11,018 bases of DNA from Candidatus Falkowiibacteriota bacterium (GTDB lineage: Bacteria > Patescibacteriota > Patescibacteriia > Patescibacteriales > UBA12465). The translations under genes and the position numbers were made by a program. Positions 6,717 to 11,018 of the stretch are shown here, piece by piece. Position 1 is the first letter of the stretch, and the number at the start of each line of letters is the position of its first letter. The DNA lies in assembly GCA_903937325.1 (NCBI GenBank), contig CAIZYV010000100.1, forward strand, positions 1 to 11,018. The letters are read 5' to 3'. A model generated the notes under the pieces. That model was given only the letters and a program-made list of their open reading frames with translations, did no database searches and was not told where the DNA came from.

Positions 6717-7614
6717 TTACCCTGAATTAAAAAATTTAAGCGAAAATAAATCTGAACAAGCACTCGTAACTAAGGTAGTTGTCGAACTTTTTCGCCACAG
6801 CCTTAAAGAAAATAATCCTTCACGTCCTAATTCAGAGCTTTTACTAACTCCTGAGGGCCGGGAATTAGCCATGGATCATGGTGAAGCCTTAAATCCTTCT
6901 TCTGGTGTAGCGGTCGCGGGGGCGAGCCTGATGGACAGAGCTGCAGAAACCGCAATGTTGACGATGCTGGCTAATGAGATAGGAATTGATACGGCCGATA
7001 GCTTGGCGACGATGGAAGAAAAGGTTGGTCAATATTTGCCGGTCGGCAAGAAACTGTATCGTGATGAAAGGCTCGGCTTTGCTTTAGGTAAGGGTGCGAC
7101 GGGCGAGGAGGGTATGTCTGCTTTTAAAGGCGGACGGTATTTAAATTGGTTAACTAAAGACAGTGATCGTCAAGTCGTTGCGGAAAAAGATTTAATTACT
7201 ACTTCTTATCTTCGTCAGGCCGGTAATATTGCTGAACTTTTGGAGAGATATCAGGCGGTTGGCAATAATTTTAATCGCTTAATTAATGATAAAGATAAGC
7301 GAGAAAAATATGGTTATAAATTGGAACGCTATTTAGTTAGCCATCAGGGCGTGGCCGAATCTTTTATCGCTAAGGTCTTAGAAATACAAGAAGGAATTTC
7401 TGCTCGCGATCAATTTGCCGATGCTTTGGGAAACGGTTGGGCAGAAAATTGTGGCGTCCATATTGAAATCATTAATGATGCAAACGGTCAGCGGAGTTTT
7501 GCGACTTATCAGGAATCGGATGGCACAAAGAAAGAATTATTAATCAGCCCAGAAACTTTGGCTGCGATTATTAAAGAAAGGGAAGATTTGGAGAAAGTTT
7601 GTCAGAAAGATTAA
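6709..7614 (+). CDS. Divergent histidine-phosphatase-superfamily protein
   Basis: This 301-aa cytoplasmic protein has the order of motifs of the histidine (acid) phosphatase fold. ELFRHSLKE (26-34) carries the putative phospho-acceptor His30 with Arg29, LTPEGRELA (46-54) follows, then ASLMDRAAETA (72-82) with the second Arg77, and VSHQGVAESF (210-219) with the second catalytic His212. The usual RHG is RHS here, and about 130 residues, including DERLGFALGKGATGEEG, separate the two halves, longer than in phosphoglycerate-mutase-like enzymes. A C-terminal extension of about 80 residues has a two-strand look (VHIEIINDANGQRSFATYQ). The His and Arg residues are kept, so activity is likely, but the substrate is unknown. 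It lies 25 bases after the nucleotidyltransferase and 39 before a phosphohistidine-domain gene. No Shine-Dalgarno sequence is present; the leader is almost pure A/T. Confidence 0.8.
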   Translation: MFNYPELKNLSENKSEQALVTKVVVELFRHSLKENNPSRPNSELLLTPEGRELAMDHGEALNPSSGVAVAGASLMDRAAETAMLTMLANEIGIDTADSLATMEEKVGQYLPVGKKLYRDERLGFALGKGATGEEGMSAFKGGRYLNWLTKDSDRQVVAEKDLITTSYLRQAGNIAELLERYQAVGNNFNRLINDKDKREKYGYKLERYLVSHQGVAESFIAKVLEIQEGISARDQFADALGNGWAENCGVHIEIINDANGQRSFATYQESDGTKKELLISPETLAAIIKEREDLEKVCQKD

Positions 7615-7639
7615 GATGAGATTATTGAAGAATGGGAAT

Positions 7640-7661
7640 AATTAAATAAATTTATGTTTAA
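7640..7661 (+). repeat. 22-base sequence around the start codon, copy 2
   Basis: This is the identical partner of 6695-6716, placed the same way over the ATG at 7654. The sequences differ immediately on both sides (the downstream base is A here and T in copy 1), and the encoded proteins are unrelated. The match is therefore limited to the initiation region. Confidence 0.6.
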
Positions 7662-8988
7662 ATATAAAGGAGTAAATTTAATTAAAACTGTTTATCGTCC
7701 TTACGCGCCGCTGATGAGCTCTTTGTTTATCCAAGGCTTTGGTGATAGTTTTAATTGGCACAGATTTACAGGGTTAAATTATAAATTAGCCGATTGCCTT
7801 TGTATTGATGGTGTGTATTATTATCCAGATTACCATTTTACTACTTTTGCTGGTCAGGTGGTTAAAAAAATATTTTCGTCCTCAAAAAGTTTTTTGCATT
7901 TAAAGAGGGTCACTTTAGCGGCAGAAAAGAAAGTTTTAGCGGTTAATAAGGCGGATAATCTGCGCGATTTTTTCCGGTCATATTTGGAGTATATGCCCGC
8001 CCTGGCTCTGTATCATATTTGCGATGATTTTATTGAAGAAGGCCTACGGGTGGAATTACGAAAAAAAATTTCTTCAGATGAAACTGAACAATTAATGTCT
8101 TTGCTTAATTTACCGCTTAAGCCAAATTTTGATTATCTGATGAAGCGTTGGTTCTTGAAAACAAAAGATGTTGATTTATTTATTCAGAAATATTCTTGGA
8201 ATTTTTTTCGTTTTGGCCAGCACAATTTTCTCAGTCGCCAAGAAGCACAGGCTTTATTGGTTGATTGGCAAAAAGATAAAAGCTTGTCCGGGGTGGATAA
8301 AAACAGGCTAGTAACAAGACGGGCGATTAGAAAAGCTAAAAAAATTTTAGGAGAAAAAGCTTATTATATCGATATAATGCAATTTTTTATCTATTATCGT
8401 ACTCATCGTACCGATATCATGAATAAAGTATTTTTTTCTTATTATAACAAGCTGTCATTTTTTGCTGGTCAATTAGGTTTAAGTTATGAAGAATTAATTC
8501 TTTGCTCTTACGAAGAGCTCACTAGCGGGAAAATACCCCGTAAAAATATTTTACAATCCAGAAAAACTGCTTTTGTCACATGTTTTAGCCACTCTGCGCT
8601 TAGCATCATTTCTGGCGCCCGAGTCGCTTATTTCCGAAAATTATGCCTTGATAAAAAGACTACTGATTTAATTAGCGGCCGCGCTGCTTTTCCGGGGAAA
8701 GTTTCCGGCTTGGTGCGGGTGATAAAAGATCGGGCTGATTTTGGAAAGCTGAATAAAGGTGATATTCTGGTCAGCTCTATGACTACCCCAAGCATGGCAC
8801 CGATAATGAAAAAAGCGGGGGCTTTTGTCACTGATGAGGGAGGCATCACTTGCCATGCGGCTATTTTAGCTCGGGAAATGAAAAAGCCTTGTATTATCGG
8901 CACAAAAAATGCTACCAGAGTTTTGAAAGACGGTGATTTAGTAGAGGTTGATGCAGATAAAGGGGTGGTTAGGATTATTAAATCTTAG
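7654..8988 (+). CDS. PEP-utilizer mobile-domain (phosphohistidine) protein, paralog 1
   Basis: This 444-aa protein has a C-terminal swivel domain (about 340-444) matching the phosphohistidine domain of PEP synthase, PPDK and rifampin phosphotransferase. It contains GRAAFPGKVSGLVRVI, ILVSSMTTPSMAPIMKKAGA, then DEGGITCHAAILARE with acceptor His401, and the closing DGDLVEVDADKG. The Ser before the His in most relatives is Cys400. Residues 1-340 are helical and aromatic-rich; KYSWNFFRFGQHNFLS and SYEELILCSYEELTSG resemble the linker helices that precede the swivel in such enzymes. There is no ATP-grasp domain and no PEP/pyruvate barrel, so it cannot run the full reaction alone; a partner in trans is implied. 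The downstream gene, 3 bases away, is a full-length paralog. No membrane segments or signal peptide are seen. The function is unknown. Confidence 0.85.
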   Translation: MFKYKGVNLIKTVYRPYAPLMSSLFIQGFGDSFNWHRFTGLNYKLADCLCIDGVYYYPDYHFTTFAGQVVKKIFSSSKSFLHLKRVTLAAEKKVLAVNKADNLRDFFRSYLEYMPALALYHICDDFIEEGLRVELRKKISSDETEQLMSLLNLPLKPNFDYLMKRWFLKTKDVDLFIQKYSWNFFRFGQHNFLSRQEAQALLVDWQKDKSLSGVDKNRLVTRRAIRKAKKILGEKAYYIDIMQFFIYYRTHRTDIMNKVFFSYYNKLSFFAGQLGLSYEELILCSYEELTSGKIPRKNILQSRKTAFVTCFSHSALSIISGARVAYFRKLCLDKKTTDLISGRAAFPGKVSGLVRVIKDRADFGKLNKGDILVSSMTTPSMAPIMKKAGAFVTDEGGITCHAAILAREMKKPCIIGTKNATRVLKDGDLVEVDADKGVVRIIKS

Positions 8989-8991
8989 TTT

Positions 8992-10425
8992 ATGCCACGA
9001 GCATTAAAAGAGAATGATTTGGTAAAAAAATTAATTACAGAAAAAGATAATTATTTTCAATTAGCTTCCCGACCTTTTACGATTCAGCGCTTTGAAATTA
9101 TTGGTTTTTTTGCTTGGAAGTTCCTAAAGAGTAAGGTTTTGGCTATGCCTTTGGTTAGCGGCTCTGATGGCTGTTGGCTGGAGCAGAAAGCCTCTTTAGC
9201 TTCGTATCGTCGGCAAGGTTTAGCGATGCTGCGCCCAGGGGTCTGGTCTAAACAAAAGAAGCACTATCTTTTGGCTTCCAAGCGTCTGGCCGCTATTAGT
9301 AAACAAGCGTCTTTTTGTCGTAATAACCGTCAAAGCTTGTCCCTATTTTTTGAAAAATGGCAGACTGCTCTTGATGATTTTTCCTATTATTTTATCGCTC
9401 CTTTCTGGGTAGAAGACTTCATCTTTCCGAAATTACAGAAACTTATTAAGGATGAAAAAGAACTAGAGATAATTTCTAGTCCTGATCGGGTATTTTTCTA
9501 TCAGCGCTTTCAAAAAGAGTTATTGGCAATGGGTAGACATATCTATTATTCATATTTAATCAATAAATATGCGTTTTTGACGGAATATTCTTTAAAAGAG
9601 AGACTTCTTGATCGGATGGAAATAAAAAGGCGTTGCCAGGAGATTGCTAAACAGAACTTGTCTGAAAATATTATCCAAGCAGCAAAGAAGGCGCGTGAAA
9701 ACAAAAGATTATTTGCGGCTTTATATCGTCGTTTACCCGCAAAAACAGCGGTTATGGCTGATATTGTTCATGATTATGTTTCTATTCGCACAGAAAGGAT
9801 TGAGTCTTATCAACAGGCTTTAGTTAGAGTTAGATATTTTTATAAATTACTTGCTAAGTTAATTGCCCGTGTGCACCCAGGTTTTTCCTATCTCGATGCC
9901 GTTTCTTTAACGAACTCAGAATTAAGATATTTTTTGTCTGGGAATAATGATTTACCTTTTGCGGAAATTAGAAAAAGATCTCAGCGGCAATTTGCTTTAC
10001 TTTATGAGCGCGGCAGGGAAGAATCTATTTTCATCTATCAAGCTCGCAGTTTGCAGAAATTGAGTCAGGTTTTTTTAACAGCTTCTCGGCCGGCCGACGG
10101 TTTAATTCGAGGAATTATCGTTTCTAAAGGAAGGGCGCGGGGCAGGGTAAGGATTATTTATCGCCCGGATCAGTTTAAGAATTTTAAAGCCGGCGAAATT
10201 TTAGTATCAAATTATACTTCGCCTGCTTTCATGCCTTTGATTAAAAGGGCAAGGGCAATTATTACCGATGAAGGCGGAGTTACTTCTCACGCCGCCATTG
10301 TTTCACGTGAGCTTGGCGTGCCCTGCGTGACGGGCGCTAAAATTGCTACCAAAGTTTTGCATAACGGTGATTTAGTGGAAGTGGATGCTGATAAGGGGAC
10401 GATTAAAATTATTAAAGCTAAATAG
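8992..10425 (+). CDS. PEP-utilizer mobile-domain (phosphohistidine) protein, paralog 2
   Basis: This 477-aa paralog of the preceding protein has a C-terminal swivel domain (about 370-477) with GIIVSKGRARGRVRII, ILVSNYTSPAFMPLIKRARA and DEGGVTSHAAIVSRE carrying acceptor His433, ending DGDLVEVDADKG. Here the Ser before His is kept. The similarity to paralog 1 is not confined to the swivel: the helical segment around VSIRTERIESYQQALVRVRY aligns with its IYYRTHRTDIMNKVFFSYY, followed in both by a short Glu-Leu segment (TNSEL against SYEEL). The region 119-150 (LFFEKW...FWVEDFIFPKL) also matches in pattern. The N-terminal 100 residues are Lys/Arg-rich and differ. No ATP-grasp or PEP-binding domain is present. 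The start at 8992 follows the previous stop by 3 bases, so the two are translated together. A bidirectional terminator follows. Confidence 0.85.
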   Translation: MPRALKENDLVKKLITEKDNYFQLASRPFTIQRFEIIGFFAWKFLKSKVLAMPLVSGSDGCWLEQKASLASYRRQGLAMLRPGVWSKQKKHYLLASKRLAAISKQASFCRNNRQSLSLFFEKWQTALDDFSYYFIAPFWVEDFIFPKLQKLIKDEKELEIISSPDRVFFYQRFQKELLAMGRHIYYSYLINKYAFLTEYSLKERLLDRMEIKRRCQEIAKQNLSENIIQAAKKARENKRLFAALYRRLPAKTAVMADIVHDYVSIRTERIESYQQALVRVRYFYKLLAKLIARVHPGFSYLDAVSLTNSELRYFLSGNNDLPFAEIRKRSQRQFALLYERGREESIFIYQARSLQKLSQVFLTASRPADGLIRGIIVSKGRARGRVRIIYRPDQFKNFKAGEILVSNYTSPAFMPLIKRARAIITDEGGVTSHAAIVSRELGVPCVTGAKIATKVLHNGDLVEVDADKGTIKIIKAK

Positions 10426-10443
10426 AATTTAGATTATAAAAAG

Positions 10444-10476
10444 AAAAACCGATGCTTCGTGAAGTATCGGTTTTTT
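10444..10476. terminator. Bidirectional intrinsic terminator between convergent genes
   Basis: The arms AAAAACCGATGCTT (10444-10457) and AAGTATCGGTTTTT (10462-10475) pair around a CGTG loop, with one G-U wobble. The T run 10471-10476 serves the plus strand, and the A run 10444-10448 gives U's to a minus-strand transcript. It lies 18 bases after the paralog 2 stop and 19 bases beyond the minus-strand gene stop, serving both. Confidence 0.93.
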
Positions 10477-10495
10477 AAATCGTTTAAGGCTTGTG

Positions 10496-10951
10496 TCAGA
10501 AACCGACGGTGCCGGTCACTTCTATTTTCCCGTTGTCTTCGGTGAAAATGAAGCCGGTCAATTCGGCCAATTTTGTGTCCCTCGAAATTGTTTCGTAGGG
10601 ATCAAAAGCATAGGCAAGCCACTCAATCATCGGGGTGTGACCGGCCATTACTACTATCATGTCTTCCTCGGCAAATTCAAAAGCTTTATGTAACGCCTCG
10701 ATCATGGCTGATTGGGTTGATTCTATTAATCCCGGGTTATAATGTTGGCATGCTTGCCACCAATTGCTTGCTTTAGCGGCGGCGACGATATTGGGATCTT
10801 TGGTAAATTGTTCAAAGATCTCGTCCGAGCCAAAGCGGGAATCGTAACCGTGTATGCCTCTGACCAGACAGAGATTATTTTCGTCTGAATATTGTTTCCA
10901 GGCGAGTATCGTTTGTCTGGTCCTTTTTAATTTGCTGCCCATATGCAGCAT
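10496..10951 (-). CDS. Histidine-phosphatase-family protein, N-terminus missing or frameshifted
   Basis: The visible 151 residues contain two landmarks of the histidine phosphatase fold: GSKLKRTRQT (5-14), the S-x-L-x-R-x-x-Q-T motif that normally lies about 45 residues after the RHG, and VMAGHTPMIEWL (101-112) with the second catalytic His105. The RHG segment with the phospho-acceptor His is absent. The frame continues upstream of the ATG to 10996 (reading YGITGLNELVSGKIV) and then meets TAA at 10997-10999. Residues before the ATG look like genuine family sequence, so a one-base frameshift close to 10995-11000 or a decayed 5' end is likelier than a true start at 10951; as written the product would lack catalysis. 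The window ends 19 bases further on. It is convergent with the second gene run and shares its terminator. The substrate is unknown, with some resemblance to SixA/phosphoglycerate-mutase-like enzymes. Confidence 0.7.
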   Translation of the reverse strand: MLHMGSKLKRTRQTILAWKQYSDENNLCLVRGIHGYDSRFGSDEIFEQFTKDPNIVAAAKASNWWQACQHYNPGLIESTQSAMIEALHKAFEFAEEDMIVVMAGHTPMIEWLAYAFDPYETISRDTKLAELTGFIFTEDNGKIEVTGTVGF

Positions 10952-11018
10952 TACAATTTTGCCACTAACCAGTTCGTTCAGGCCGGTGATTCCATATTAA
11001 GGGTAAAAACCCCTGTAT
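10952..11018. other. Edge region upstream of the minus-strand histidine-phosphatase ORF
   Basis: On the minus strand, bases 10952-10996 still read in frame as plausible protein. The frame is closed by TAA at 10997-10999, while the other two minus frames are open from there to the edge, over only six or seven codons. A weak dyad (AGGG, loop, CCCT) lies near 11000-11014 and is too short to call. No promoter is recognisable. Confidence 0.4.

Noticed and set aside
7616..7645. Nine-codon mini-ORF between the histidine-phosphatase-like gene and paralog 1
   Set aside because: It is very short, with no Shine-Dalgarno sequence and no leader-peptide feature such as codon runs or a following attenuator hairpin.
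8628..8903. Minus-strand open frames within the swivel domain of paralog 1
   Set aside because: They lie opposite the conserved phosphohistidine motif, which explains the lack of stops; no independent support.
7654..8988. Complete PEP synthase or PPDK
   Set aside because: Only the swivel domain is recognisable; the ATP-grasp half and the PEP/pyruvate barrel motifs are absent and the length (444 aa) is too short.
10493..10776. Plus-strand open frames over the minus-strand histidine-phosphatase gene
   Set aside because: The minus frame carries recognisable motifs (SKLKRTRQT, AGHTPMIEWL); the plus frames have none and overlap each other.
1..11018. Alternative genetic code (TGA read as glycine)
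   Set aside because: TGA ends the PfkB-family gene and the minus-strand gene in the right places, and no conserved motif needs TGA to be read through.
1..11018. Mobile elements, CRISPR arrays, tRNA or rRNA genes
   Set aside because: No transposase or integrase-like protein, no regularly spaced direct repeats, no terminal inverted repeats, and no tRNA-like cloverleaf were seen on reading both strands.

Overview
The window looks like chromosomal DNA from a small-genome bacterium of the Candidate Phyla Radiation (Patescibacteria). This is an inference. It rests on moderately AT-rich, tightly packed genes, on start sites with no Shine-Dalgarno sequence, on free-standing PEP-utilizer 'mobile domain' proteins, and on a short-type S-adenosylhomocysteinase (GYGWCGRG motif, C-terminus YLQSWEAGT). 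TGA is used as an ordinary stop (end of the PfkB gene, end of the minus-strand gene), so there is no sign of the TGA=Gly code of Absconditabacteria/Gracilibacteria.

Layout. (1) 1-1820: two soluble, hydrophilic proteins that I do not recognise; the first is cut by the window edge. (2) 1810-6230: a methyl-cycle block made of a PfkB-family kinase that is probably an adenosine kinase, S-adenosylhomocysteinase (ahcY) and S-adenosylmethionine synthetase (metK). Between ahcY and metK sits an AT-rich MNT/HEPN toxin-antitoxin-like pair. It has its own promoter, covered by a four-half-site operator (4079-4116). The block closes with a strong intrinsic terminator (6234-6261). (3) 6267-10425: a second same-strand run made of a small HPGH cytidylyltransferase-like enzyme (possibly FMN adenylyltransferase), a divergent histidine-phosphatase-fold protein, and two tandem paralogous proteins that carry the phosphohistidine swivel domain of PEP synthase/PPDK-type enzymes without an ATP-grasp or PEP-binding domain. 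It ends at a bidirectional terminator (10444-10476). (4) 10496-10951, minus strand: the C-terminal two-thirds of another histidine-phosphatase-family protein. Its N-terminal RHG segment is missing because the frame is closed by a stop at 10997-10999.

How the genes fit together. MetK makes SAM, methyltransferases turn it into SAH, AhcY splits SAH into adenosine and homocysteine, and the PfkB kinase would remove adenosine and pull the AhcY reaction forward. The MNT/HEPN pair reads straight into metK (11 bases), and the nearest visible promoter for metK is the operator-covered one. MetK supply may therefore be tied to the state of the toxin-antitoxin pair. The second run contains three gene types with phosphoryl or nucleotidyl chemistry of unknown substrate, including two phosphohistidine domains without a visible phosphoryl donor domain. 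This is the most plausible place for an undescribed function. No RNA genes, insertion sequences, CRISPR arrays or attachment sites were seen, and no gene-free stretch exceeds 70 bases.
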